Below the pieces are notes generated by a model, which was not told where the DNA came from, searched no databases, and saw nothing but the letters and a program-made list of their open reading frames with translations. 64,000 nt of DNA from Flavobacteriaceae bacterium PS02338 (GTDB lineage: Bacteria; Bacteroidota; Bacteroidia; Sphingobacteriales; Sphingobacteriaceae): assembly GCA_029959615.1 (NCBI GenBank), contig JASCOD010000002.1, positions 682,001-746,000 on the forward strand, written 5' to 3'. Below, one piece after another: positions 51,556 to 59,837 of the stretch. Position 1 is the stretch's first letter. Each line of letters begins with the position of its first letter. Made by a program: the position numbers and the translations under genes.

Positions 51556-52284
51556 TTATTTATTCTTATCTGTCAACTTAATTTTCCAGCTAAAATTGAC
51601 CAATATGTTACTTTCATGTATCATGGCATAACTGGCAATTGGCAAGCGAGAAATTTTCATATATCCAGTCTCTACTTTTATATCTGACAAAAGTTGATAG
51701 GTAAAGCTAAATCCTAGCCTGTTGTGATCAAAAAAATAGTAGGGCGTTGTGCCATAAATGTTAAACAGTAATTCATCATAAATTCCAAGTTTCAATTTGT
51801 CACTTACATCATATCTTAAACCCACTCGGTTGCGTAAACGAGTAAGTTTTGCAGAGGTATTGAACATTCTGTATTCTACTGCAGACCTACCAGTTATAAA
51901 TATTTTTTTGAACAATTCATGTTGCGTATCAACTGCTGCCGACAGCCTAAACTCACTTTTAGGCGCAGTTTCATCATCTTGTGCTTGCTGTATGATTTTA
52001 TAATTCGAAAAATACGCCAAAGGCGATAAAGAAAACTTTATAGCTGCGCTATGCTGGTAATTAATCCAGGTTCTGTAGCTAAACATTAGATTTTCAGCGA
52101 AGCGGTTTTTGTCTTCAAGCCCGTTTTGTCTGCGATGTTGAAACTCCGCGTCAACAGCTAACGTTGGTGCTATTTGAGCAGTTAATGTACTGCGTAACCG
52201 CAAATTGTTATGGTGTTGAGCTTGTAAATTTTGAGCAAATCAAAGCCCAATTGCCGCGAAAAGCAACCTTTTAAAAATTAACAT
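51556..52284 (-). pseudogene. DUF2490-type outer-membrane protein, nonsense mutation in the signal peptide
   Basis: The ATG at 52284 opens a signal peptide (MLIFKRLLFAAIGL) that meets an in-frame TGA at 52242-52240 and then continues uninterrupted in the same frame (FAQNLQAQHHNNL...) through about 225 residues to the TAA. The mature part (FQHRRQNGLEDKNRFAENL..., AVEYRMF, RLRNRVGLRYDVS) is a DUF2490 beta-barrel. No other change is seen. It is either a recent nonsense allele or a sequencing error. It lies at the end of the YeeE operon. Confidence 0.75.
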
Positions 52285-52294
52285 AAGAAGCTAA

Positions 52295-52789
52295 TTAATG
52301 CGGCAATTTATCCCTCAATAAGCCATACATCCAAGTACCTGCAATGGCGCTTAATAAGGTAACCACGATTACCGTTGCGCCTGTGCCAATTTGAGCAAAA
52401 AGAGGCCCCGGACAAGCACCTGTAATAGCCCAGCCTAATCCAAATATCAATCCGCCATAAACCTGACCTTTATTAAATGTTTTAGGATGAAACTTGATTT
52501 TTTCGCCATAAATGGTTTTGATGTTGAATTTCTTGATCAGAAAAATTGAAATCATGCCTACCATAATTGCACTGCCAATGATGCCGTACATATGAAAAGA
52601 TTGTAAGCGAAACATTTCTTGGATACGGAACCAACTCACTACTTCCGATTTTACGAAAACAACACCAAAAAGCACACCTACAATTAGGTATTTAACGTTA
52701 TGGTACCACTTGTGCGTTAAAAGGCTTTCATTCACGCACATGGCGTCTAAAGAATGTACTTCAAAACCTGTATTTTCTTGCTTGTTCAT
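52295..52789 (-). CDS. YeeE/YedE-type sulfur transport membrane protein, subunit 2
   Basis: 164 aa, four TM helices, DUF6691/YeeE half-type. The motif GLGWAITGACPGPLFAQIG contains the conserved Cys of YeeE/YedE (TsuA-like) channels that move thiosulfate or related sulfur compounds. It is paired with the gene 4 bp upstream. Both resemble the split PmpA/PmpB pair known from sulfide-oxidising bacteria, placed in the same cluster as rhodaneses and MBL-persulfide dioxygenase. Confidence 0.8.
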   Translation of the reverse strand: MNKQENTGFEVHSLDAMCVNESLLTHKWYHNVKYLIVGVLFGVVFVKSEVVSWFRIQEMFRLQSFHMYGIIGSAIMVGMISIFLIKKFNIKTIYGEKIKFHPKTFNKGQVYGGLIFGLGWAITGACPGPLFAQIGTGATVIVVTLLSAIAGTWMYGLLRDKLPH

Positions 52790-52793
52790 TAGA

Positions 52794-53357
52794 TTAAAGT
52801 GCTAAAATGTAAGGTAATATTAAATTGGCCATCATAAAGCCGCCAACCATAAAACAAATGGTTGCTACTAAAGATGGCCATTGAAAATTAGATATGCCCA
52901 TAATGGCATGTCCGCTGGTGCAACCACCGGCATAACGTGTGCCAAATCCCACCAAAAATCCGCCTACAACCATTAATAAAAAGCCTTTTAATGTAAGTAA
53001 GGCTGGCCAATTCATAATGTCTTGTGGTATTAAATTGTCGTAATTGGTAATACCGTAACCTGCCAATTCTGTAGCTAGTTTCGGGTTAACTTCAATAGGG
53101 TTAGGGTTCGATAATAAGTTGATGGCAATGGCACCACCAATTAAAATTCCGAAAACAAAAAATAAGTTCCATACTTCTTTCTTCCAATCGTATTTAAAAA
53201 ATGGAATGTTTGCAGGGATACATGAGGCACATATATGCCTTAACGATGAACTGATACCAAAAGATTTGTTGCCCAAAATAAGCAGTGCAGGTACGGTTAA
53301 CCCAATAAGTGGGCCTGCGATGTACCAAGGCCAAGGTTGCTTTAAAAATTCTAACAT
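52794..53357 (-). CDS. YeeE/YedE-type sulfur transport membrane protein, subunit 1
   Basis: 187 aa with five predicted TM helices. The segment [22 protein letters not shown] carries the characteristic Cys-Thr-Ser-Gly-His motif of the YeeE/YedE family, and CASCIP supplies two more cysteines. First gene of the unit downstream of the FNR-like site at 53384-53432, with the second subunit and the broken DUF2490 gene. Thiosulfate, sulfide or polysulfide uptake is inferred from family and context. Confidence 0.82.
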   Translation of the reverse strand: MLEFLKQPWPWYIAGPLIGLTVPALLILGNKSFGISSSLRHICASCIPANIPFFKYDWKKEVWNLFFVFGILIGGAIAINLLSNPNPIEVNPKLATELAGYGITNYDNLIPQDIMNWPALLTLKGFLLMVVGGFLVGFGTRYAGGCTSGHAIMGISNFQWPSLVATICFMVGGFMMANLILPYILAL

Positions 53358-53383
53358 AATTGTATAGCTATTGCTGAATGCTA

Positions 53384-53432
53384 CAAAAATGCAACATTAC
53401 AAATGATGGAACAGTTACTTTGGTTACACAAG
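53384..53432 (-). promoter_or_regulatory. FNR-type operator with promoter, YeeE operon
   Basis: On the plus strand GTTAC-TTTG-GTTAC (53414-53427). Read on the minus strand, GTGTAACCAAAGTAACTGT is followed by exactly 19 nt and then CATTTTTG (53391-53384), an xAnnTTTG box. Predicted start about 53378 puts the dyad centre near -42. Confidence 0.65.
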
Positions 53433-53495
53433 CGAAGTTTATTTTAAGTTACTAAGCACAGTAGCCCCATCCACAAAACCTGTTTTTCGTTTTAT

Positions 53496-53702
53496 TCATT
53501 TTTTCTTTTTGCACGTGTTAATGTTAAATGGTAAATACATCGGACAAAAACTCATAAAAGAGGTCAATAAGAAAGCAAGGGCTACAATGCCCAATACAAT
53601 AGCGGTAGTGGCCGAAATTACGTTAGTGAAATACAAAATTGCAATTACAATGGCTGCAATAAAACGTATTGCTTTGTCGATGCTACCCATGTTCTTTTTC
53701 AT
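53496..53702 (-). CDS. DUF2892 membrane protein (YgaP C-terminal-like)
   Basis: 68 aa from ATG 53702 (MKKNMGSIDKAIRFIAAIV). It has two TM helices that match the transmembrane domain of rhodanese YgaP, here encoded apart from the rhodanese. The longer open frame to 53894 overlaps the methyltransferase and is rejected. The Cys pair near the C-terminus (CPMYLPFNINTCKK) is typical. Last gene of the MBL-rhodanese operon. Confidence 0.82.
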   Translation of the reverse strand: MKKNMGSIDKAIRFIAAIVIAILYFTNVISATTAIVLGIVALAFLLTSFMSFCPMYLPFNINTCKKKK

Positions 53703-53706
53703 GTTG

Positions 53707-54300
53707 TTATTTTTTAATGAGGTGAATAAAAACTTCTGTATTTGCCCTAGGTTTAATGCTGTTGTAGCAATTTTCCATTTTTTTGATGATGAAATTTGCT
53801 TTAAATAAGGCGCTGTATTTAGCGATATTGCCACCAAACGGCGGGCCTGCTTTTTCAAAATCGGTATTGAATAGTACACCGATAATTTTTCCACTAGGTT
53901 TTAGTAAAGCAGATGTATGTGTTACGTATTGCGCTCGTAAATTTGGATCAATCGCACAAAAAAAAGTTTGCTCAATCATGAGATCATATTGTCCCAGATG
54001 GTCAAAAAAATCCCCTAGTATGACTTTAACTTCTGGATGTGTGGCGTAGCGTTTTTGAAGTAGTTCTACAGCTTTTGGTGCAATATCGATTAAAGTAACA
54101 TTGGTAAATCCATTTTGCAATAACCACTCCGCTTCGTGTGCATTACCACAACCTGGAATCAAGATTTCCGCATTTTTGTTGGGGTATTGCAGCATATAAT
54201 TGGTAATAGCCGGAGAGGCCATGCCAATATCCCAACCGGTTCGCTGGTTTTCCCAACGGTTGTTCCAAAAAGATTGATCGAGTTGATTTTCTTGTTGCAC
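53707..54300 (-). CDS. TPMT-family S-adenosylmethionine methyltransferase
   Basis: 197 aa. Starts LDQSFWNNRWENQRTGWDIG, the thiopurine-methyltransferase N-terminus. SAM-binding motif ILIPGCGNAHEAEWLL, then VTLIDIAPKAVE, IEQTFFCAIDP. Class I Rossmann methyltransferase of the TPMT/thiol methyltransferase type. Its placement between a rhodanese and DUF2892 in a sulfur operon suggests that the substrate is a thiol, sulfide or a selenium or tellurium analogue; this is inference. Confidence 0.8.
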   Translation of the reverse strand: MQQENQLDQSFWNNRWENQRTGWDIGMASPAITNYMLQYPNKNAEILIPGCGNAHEAEWLLQNGFTNVTLIDIAPKAVELLQKRYATHPEVKVILGDFFDHLGQYDLMIEQTFFCAIDPNLRAQYVTHTSALLKPSGKIIGVLFNTDFEKAGPPFGGNIAKYSALFKANFIIKKMENCYNSIKPRANTEVFIHLIKK

Positions 54301-54309
54301 TTCTTATGA

Positions 54310-54624
54310 TTAATTACTCACCAATTTATTTACGTTTTGCCAAGTCCCACCATCAACTACATCGTTAAAACCGTGTTTTGCCAAAATACCTTTGGCCATA
54401 CTGCTTCGGTTGCCGCTACGGCAAAAAACCACAACGTTTTTCTTATCCTTAAATTTAGCAATTTGTTGCTGTAGTTGGTCAAGCGGAATATTTACGGCGC
54501 CTGGTACGCTGCCCGAAGAAAACTCTCCGGGACCACGTACATCTACCAAAAACGCACCTTCTTTAATTGCTTCTGCTAATCTTGTGTTATCGGCAGTGCC
54601 GAACAATGCTGAAAAAAATCCCAT
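54310..54624 (-). CDS. single-domain rhodanese
   Basis: 104 aa from ATG 54624 (MGFFSALFGT). The rhodanese active-site loop is VVFCRSGNRSSMA (Cys nucleophile, CRSGNRS). It transfers sulfane sulfur and is 1 bp downstream of the MBL-rhodanese gene. It is cytoplasmic, with no signal peptide. Likely handles persulfide produced in sulfide oxidation. Confidence 0.9.
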   Translation of the reverse strand: MGFFSALFGTADNTRLAEAIKEGAFLVDVRGPGEFSSGSVPGAVNIPLDQLQQQIAKFKDKKNVVVFCRSGNRSSMAKGILAKHGFNDVVDGGTWQNVNKLVSN

Positions 54625-54625
54625 T

Positions 54626-56014
54626 TTATACCGTTTTACCACCGTTAGCCAACCACTCCTTCATCCCGCCAGAATAGTTTTTTACATCATCAAAACCATT
54701 TCTCCCTAAAATAGAATAAGCAATGGCAGCACGATCGCCACTTTGGCAATGGATTACCACTTGTTTATCTTTGCTAATCTTATCCAAGTTATCCTGCAAA
54801 GTACCTACAAAAACATGTTCTGCGCCTTCAATATGGCCATCATGATATTCTTTTGAGTTACGTACGTCAACAATTTGTACATCGTCCTTGCCTAAATAAG
54901 TTTTGAAAGTTGCTAAGTCAATCACATCGGCAGTTTGTAGTTCAATACCTAAATCCTTAACATCGCTCACAAAACCGTAGATGTTATCCAATCCAATACG
55001 CATTAATTTTCTGGTAATCTCTTCCATTTCATCTGGCTTTGCCACCAATATAAACTGCTCTTGGTAGTTTAAAACCCATCCTGCCCATGTAGCCAAGCTA
55101 TTGTTGTGTTGGATATTGATGCTGCCTGGAAAAAATCCTTTGGCAAAATCAACTTTGTTGCGGGTATCAATTACTTTAATGCCATCTGCATAAGCTTTTT
55201 TAAAGGCATCGGCTGATAAAAGGATGTGTTGCGGCACTTCCACCAATAGCGGTCTTTCTACTTTGTTCAGGTGTTTCATCATGGCAAAGTATTTAGGCGG
55301 CTCGGGCTGTCCTTCCAATAAATAATCTACAAAACCAGCTTCATCATGCTCGTATTGGAAAGCCCAGTTCCTAATTTTTTCGTAACCTACGGTTGAGCTT
55401 GGTACCGCACCTAAGTCTTTACCACAAGCAGAGCCTGCACCATGGCCTGGCCACACCTGAATAAAGGGAGCCAATTCGGCAAAACGTTGTACCGATTGAA
55501 ACATTTGTTTAGCACCTTTTTCTTGCGTACCTACTATTCCCGCCGCTTTTTCCAACAAATCTGGTCGGCCAATATCGCCCACAAAAACAAAATCTCCAGT
55601 AAAAATCATTACAGGTTCGCTGGTTGCAGGGTTATCTGTGAGTAAGAAACTGATGCTTTCTGGTGTGTGTCCCGGCGTGTGTAATACTTCTAAAGTTAAG
55701 TTTCCGACTCTAATTACATCGCCATGTTTTAAACCCACATGATCAAATTGATATTGCCAATCTTCGCCACCTTCGTCTGATAAATAGAGTTTGGCGCCAG
55801 TTACTGCAGCTAACTCTCTAGAACCTGCTAAAAAATCTGCATGGATATGCGTTTCGGCAATGTGGGTAATTTTAAGGTTATTTTGCTCGGCTATTTTCAA
55901 ATAAACATCCATGTCGCGTTGCGCATCTATAACGATGGCTTCGCCTTTGGCTTGACAACCTATTAAATAGCTAGCTTGTGCTAAACTTTTATCGTATACG
56001 TGTTGAAAAAACAT
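54626..56014 (-). CDS. MBL-fold persulfide dioxygenase-like protein with two rhodanese domains
   Basis: 462 aa. N-terminal ETHE1-like metallo-beta-lactamase domain with ETHIHADFLAG, HTPGHTPES, GDFVFVGDIGRPDL and VWPGHGAGSACGK. The first rhodanese domain (about 265-355) lacks an active-site Cys and is probably structural. The C-terminal one has HCQSGDRAA. Known family members oxidise glutathione persulfide to sulfite. First gene of a four-gene operon headed by the FNR-type site at 56056-56105. The nearby sulfide:quinone oxidoreductase is broken, so a different sulfide source may now feed it. Confidence 0.9.
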   Translation of the reverse strand: MFFQHVYDKSLAQASYLIGCQAKGEAIVIDAQRDMDVYLKIAEQNNLKITHIAETHIHADFLAGSRELAAVTGAKLYLSDEGGEDWQYQFDHVGLKHGDVIRVGNLTLEVLHTPGHTPESISFLLTDNPATSEPVMIFTGDFVFVGDIGRPDLLEKAAGIVGTQEKGAKQMFQSVQRFAELAPFIQVWPGHGAGSACGKDLGAVPSSTVGYEKIRNWAFQYEHDEAGFVDYLLEGQPEPPKYFAMMKHLNKVERPLLVEVPQHILLSADAFKKAYADGIKVIDTRNKVDFAKGFFPGSINIQHNNSLATWAGWVLNYQEQFILVAKPDEMEEITRKLMRIGLDNIYGFVSDVKDLGIELQTADVIDLATFKTYLGKDDVQIVDVRNSKEYHDGHIEGAEHVFVGTLQDNLDKISKDKQVVIHCQSGDRAAIAYSILGRNGFDDVKNYSGGMKEWLANGGKTV

Positions 56015-56055
56015 GATTTTATTTTTTTAAGAGTTAATATTATTGAATTGTTACT

Positions 56056-56105
56056 CAAATATCGAAGTTTAAAAAATACTGCACAGCTACTTTTGTTACA
56101 CTAAG
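56056..56105 (-). promoter_or_regulatory. FNR-type operator with promoter, MBL-rhodanese operon
   Basis: Plus-strand CTACTTTTGTTAC at 56087-56099. Read on the minus strand, GTGTAACAAAAGTAGCTGT is followed by exactly 19 nt and then GATATTTG (56063-56056). Confidence 0.65.
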
Positions 56106-56122
56106 TGCAAAGATGATAACAA

Positions 56123-57355
56123 TCACATTTTGCCCTTCAGCATCTTATTCCAATACAGATAAGGAAGGATAAATTTTTTGAGAAGCCATAAGCGCCAACG
56201 CTCTTTATAACTATCTGTAACGAGCATTTGTTTCAGTTGCGGGTCTGGCGTAAACTCGTTTTTATAATTGAATTCTGCCAATACCATTTTGCCATATCCT
56301 GTAACCAACGGGCAAGACGAGTAACCTTCGTAATTGCGATTGCTTGCTGCTTGGTTGTTTATCAACTTGATTAGATTATCTACCACTACTGGTGCTTGTT
56401 TACGAATAGCTGCACCAGTTTTTGCGGTCGGCAGCGCAGCTACATCGCCAATGCCGAAAATATTTTTGTAAGTTACATGTTGTAGCGAGTTGATATCAAC
56501 TGCAAGCCAACCCGCATCATTACACAATGGTTTTACAAAATCTGGTGCTACCTGTGGTGGCGCCTAATGCAAAAAATCAAAAGGTACAGCCACCAAACCC
56601 TCATCGGTAACCGAAGCGCCGTGAATAGCAAAGCCAGATTCTGTCTGTTCAAGCGAGGTATTATTTTTAAAGTAAACAATTTTGCGTCCGGCATCTATCT
56701 TTACCGGATTGTAATTTAGTTTTAAGTTTACACGATATCTGCCAATACCTTCATTAGCGTATCTGCTATAATTTTTACAACGAAGATGACAGAACCTGGT
56801 GTAGCGAAAATAATATTGGATTGATCTGCCAAACCTTTTCTACGCAGGTAATCTGCGGCCAAATACATGGCTTTTTGCGAAGCGCCACCACACTTAATTG
56901 GTGTAGAAGGCTGGGTAAAAACCACATTGCCGCCTTTGAAAGCCTGTAATTGTTTCCAATTATAGGTTGGGTCTACATAATTACTGCAAACCACGCCTTT
57001 TTTTAAAGCTTCTTCCAAACCAGCTATCATCAACAGGTTATACACTAAGCCTGGATCATAAGTAACGCTTCCATTGTTTTCAGTATCAACTCTGTTAAGT
57101 TCTGGAGCTATGGCTATGGGTTTATCGGTTATCCAAGTTACCCCATCTGGTATAAAATCAGCTTCGTAGCGGTAGGTTTTTTCCATGTTGTAGGACCAGC
57201 ACCTAAAAGCGTAAATGCGGCTTGGTAATAATGCTTTTTAGAAGGTTCTATAATAGTAATGCTGCGATTCTTTTGCTTTCTTTTAAGCTGTGCTGCTACA
57301 ATAATGCCCGCAGTACCTCCGCGCCGATAATGAGAATTCGAAAATGCTTGTATAT
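56123..57355 (-). pseudogene. sulfide:quinone oxidoreductase-like FAD protein, multiply broken
   Basis: A complete SQR-like protein is spread over three frames. The N-terminal FAD fold has an indel inside the GxGxxG region (near 57320-57335), where the reading frame changes. A second shift is at about 57187. The middle part (FIPDGVTWI, CGGASQKAMYLAADYLRRKG) runs to a stop at 56728. The frame then shifts near 56735-56750, reads through an in-frame TAG at 56566-56564 (expected Leu: FDFLH*APPQV), and ends [16 protein letters not shown]...[14 protein letters not shown]. The original ATG is also missing. This is one gene with at least three shifts and one stop, not several genes. Confidence 0.85.
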
Positions 57356-57361
57356 AACGTT

Positions 57362-58150
57362 TTATTTAAGTAGTGTTTCTTTAATGAGAATATAGATGCC
57401 CATCACCAACACAAACCAGCCGAATGCGGGCTTCAGTTTTTTACCGTCTATTTTTGAGGAGAGATAGCTGCCTATCAAAATGCCGATAATGGCGATTCCG
57501 GTAACCGTTAATAAAAACGACCAGTGAATTGGACTTTGACCAAGAGAGAAGCCGAAGCCAGCCAAAGAGTTTACCGCAATGACAACCAAAGATGTACCTA
57601 TAGCGATTTTAATGGGCAATTTTAACAGGTTAACCAAAGCTGGTATAATTAAAAAACCACCACCTGCACCTATTAAACCGGTTACCACGCCTACCGCTGC
57701 GCCTTGACCTACTACCGATAAAATTGAAGTCTGTGTGTGCTTTAGATGGTCTTCTGCGTTATTTTTGATCATACTGTAAGAGGCAAAAAGCATCAGAACA
57801 GCAAAAAATACCATCAATAAAATAGGTCTGCTTATTTCAAAACCTCCAATGTTTGTAATGTGATCTGGAATTGCAGGGAGGATAAAATGACGTGTCAAAA
57901 AAACTGCAACAATAGAAGGAAGCCCAAAATAGATGGCGGTTTTGAGGTCGATTAGACCTTTTTTGAAATAAGAAAAAGAACCGATCAAACTGGTAGAACC
58001 TACCACAAAAAGCGAGTAGGTGGTAGCTAAAACCGTATCGACCGCAAAAAGATAAACCAATACCGGAACTGTAAGAATACTGCCGCCGCCGCCAATTAAG
58101 CCGAGTGAGATACCAATAAGAATTGAAGCTGAATAACCTGTAATTTCCAT
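57362..58150 (-). CDS. TauE/SafE-family sulfite exporter-like permease
   Basis: 262 aa from ATG 58150 (MEITGYSASI), eight TM helices in two repeats. LGLIGGGGSILTVPVLVYLF and VTGLIGAGGGFLIIPALVNLL are the family signatures. Start of a unit with the site at 58172-58220, ahead of the broken SQR gene. Export of sulfite or another organosulfonate is the known role of the family. Confidence 0.88.
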   Translation of the reverse strand: MEITGYSASILIGISLGLIGGGGSILTVPVLVYLFAVDTVLATTYSLFVVGSTSLIGSFSYFKKGLIDLKTAIYFGLPSIVAVFLTRHFILPAIPDHITNIGGFEISRPILLMVFFAVLMLFASYSMIKNNAEDHLKHTQTSILSVVGQGAAVGVVTGLIGAGGGFLIIPALVNLLKLPIKIAIGTSLVVIAVNSLAGFGFSLGQSPIHWSFLLTVTGIAIIGILIGSYLSSKIDGKKLKPAFGWFVLVMGIYILIKETLLK

Positions 58151-58171
58151 TTTGTTTTGACTTGAGAAAAT

Positions 58172-58220
58172 CAAAACTAGCCCAAATGGCAAAGTATTAC
58201 AGTTACTTTAGTTACACAAG
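58172..58220 (-). promoter_or_regulatory. FNR-type operator with promoter, TauE gene
   Basis: Plus-strand GTTACTTTAGTTAC at 58202-58215. Read on the minus strand, GTGTAACTAAAGTAACTGT, 19 nt, then TAGTTTTG (58179-58172), a perfect TAnnTTTG box. It overlaps the end of the upstream crp-like gene. Confidence 0.7.
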
Positions 58221-58835
58221 GGTAATTTTGTTTCGGCCTAAATGAACTGTTCCCTGGTCTTCCAACTGTTTGAGCAATCTAGAAACCACTACACGGGCTG
58301 TTCCAAGTTCGTTGGCCAGCTGTTCATGTGTAATGGCAATAATTTTGTTGTCGGTTAGCTCAGCTTTTTTGTGCAATAGGTTAAGCAAACGTTCATCAAC
58401 TTTTTTAAAGGCTATGGCGTTTACGATTTCCAATAATTCTTCAAAACGCTTGTGATATAAACGGAAAATATAATCTAACCACTGTGGATATTCTTTAATG
58501 AAAAGTGAAACTTTATCTACCGGTAGAAATAATATCTCTGCATCTTCCTCTACTTCGGCTTTTACCTTGCTGGTTTCATTGTGCATGCCACCTAAAAAAG
58601 ACATGATGCAACTTTCGCCGGCTTTAATGTAATACAGTAAAATCTCTCGGCCATCTTCCTCAGTGCGCATTACCTTCATGCTGCCCTTGGTTACAATAGG
58701 GATAGCCCTGATGTGTGAATTTTCATTTAATATCACACTGCCAGCTTCATAGGTTTTCATGATGCTGTTTTCGTAAAGTTTGGCTATAAGCAATGGTGAT
58801 GACTTTAGCTCTTCAACTTGATCTAGATTTTGCAT
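58212..58835 (-). CDS. Crp/Fnr-family transcriptional regulator
   Basis: 207 aa from ATG 58835 (MQNLDQVEEL). N-terminal cNMP-binding-like beta-barrel (KAGESCIMSFLGGMH) and C-terminal winged helix with recognition helix in ELGTARVVVSRLLKQLEDQG. The effector pocket lacks obvious FNR Fe-S cysteines at the N-terminus, so the signal is unknown. It lies directly upstream of the sulfur cluster, and its likely targets are the three GTWAC-N4-GTWAC promoters. Translation is minus strand toward tauE. Confidence 0.88.
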   Translation of the reverse strand: MQNLDQVEELKSSPLLIAKLYENSIMKTYEAGSVILNENSHIRAIPIVTKGSMKVMRTEEDGREILLYYIKAGESCIMSFLGGMHNETSKVKAEVEEDAEILFLPVDKVSLFIKEYPQWLDYIFRLYHKRFEELLEIVNAIAFKKVDERLLNLLHKKAELTDNKIIAITHEQLANELGTARVVVSRLLKQLEDQGTVHLGRNKITLV

Positions 58836-58937
58836 TGCGTAAAAGTATAAAATCAAGGGTCTATTTCAAATTACAAAATCTTAATATTCAAAGCCAAAGA
58901 TTAAGAATATCTTCTAAACTTTGATGAATTTAATATT

Positions 58938-58957
58938 ATATCGTAATATTGCAATAT
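58938..58957. promoter_or_regulatory. ArsR operator candidate
   Basis: ATATCGTAATATTGCAATAT lies 18 nt before the arsR start and contains a near-perfect dyad, typical of ArsR-type operators. It is flanked by TGATGA at 58923 and TCATCA at 58968, which are also inverted copies. It probably autoregulates the ars operon. Confidence 0.6.
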
Positions 58958-58974
58958 AATACTAAACTCATCAA

Positions 58975-59304
58975 GTGGGAATAACAAAAACTGAAATATT
59001 TACAGACCACCAAAACAGGTTGGCCCTATCATTAAAAGCATTGGCTCATCCTGCCCGCATTGCCATACTACAATATATCATTAAGCAGAATGCCTGTATA
59101 TGCAATGATTTAGTAGAGGAACTGGGACTGGCACAGGCTACGATTTCTCAGCATCTGAAAGAACTGAAGAACATTGGTATTATTAAAGGGAGTATTGAGG
59201 GGACAAGCGTATGCTATTGCATTGACGAAAATGTTTGGCAACAGCTTAAAAAGCAGTTTAATGATTTTTTTGTAGACAATGTAGGTATTAATGGATGCTG
59301 TTAG
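58975..59304 (+). CDS. arsR: ArsR-family metalloregulator
   Basis: 109 aa starting at GTG 58975 (read as Met), since no ATG lies earlier in the frame. Winged-helix SmtB/ArsR fold with LAQATISQHLKELKNIG as recognition helix. The As(III)-binding motif is NACICNDLVEEL (CxC at the metal site of ArsR), and a terminal Cys-Cys (NGCC) may be a third ligand. It represses the downstream operon until arsenite binds. A DNA dyad precedes it. Confidence 0.87.
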   Translation: MGITKTEIFTDHQNRLALSLKALAHPARIAILQYIIKQNACICNDLVEELGLAQATISQHLKELKNIGIIKGSIEGTSVCYCIDENVWQQLKKQFNDFFVDNVGINGCC

Positions 59305-59359
59305 CTTTTTTTGATACTCTTAATCGTAACAAAGCAATATAACAATCAAATAAGAAAGA

Positions 59360-59830
59360 ATGAAACTATCAAGCATCAAAGAAATTTTACCTTCACTGAA
59401 TAATGTTGCATTTCAGCTGGAAGATGGAACATTTGTTCCCGAACATTTTCACGTTACAGAAGTAGGACAAATCACAAAAAAATTTATCGACTGTGGTGGG
59501 GTAATCCGAACTGAAAAAGTCGTGAATTTTCAGCTTTGGAATGCTAATGATTTTGAACATCGTTTAAAGCCTGATAAACTCTTGAACATTATTAAACTTT
59601 CGGAAGAAAAATTAGGGATTGAAGATGCCGAAATCGAGGTAGAATACCAAAGTATTACTATCGGAAAATATAATCTGGATTTCAATGAAAAAACATTTGT
59701 GCTGAAAAGTAAAACCACAGCTTGTTTGGCTCGGGATGCTTGTGGTATCCCGCTCGAAAAACAGAAACCATTACCTAAGTTCCCCATTACAAACGTGAAT
59801 GGCTGCGCACCTGAGAGTGGCTGTTGCTAA
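59360..59830 (+). CDS. DUF6428-type protein of the ars operon
   Basis: 156 aa with a cytosolic profile and four or more Cys/His that could bind arsenic (FIDCGGVI, ARDACGIPL, NGCAPESGCC). Starts MKLSSIKEILPSL. The C-terminal CxxxxxCC tail recalls arsenic-binding tails. I recall this family as DUF6428, usually found next to arsR in Bacteroidota; the function is unknown. Confidence 0.7.
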   Translation: MKLSSIKEILPSLNNVAFQLEDGTFVPEHFHVTEVGQITKKFIDCGGVIRTEKVVNFQLWNANDFEHRLKPDKLLNIIKLSEEKLGIEDAEIEVEYQSITIGKYNLDFNEKTFVLKSKTTACLARDACGIPLEKQKPLPKFPITNVNGCAPESGCC

Positions 59831-59837
59831 TTTTTTT

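Noticed and set aside
53703..53894. Long N-terminal extension of the DUF2892 protein
   Set aside because: It overlaps the TPMT-like gene in another frame; the family protein starts near MKKNMGSIDKA.
56123..57186. Two separate small oxidoreductase genes at 56123-56527 and 56728-57186
   Set aside because: When the frames are joined, they form one continuous sulfide:quinone oxidoreductase-like protein, so they are parts of one broken gene.
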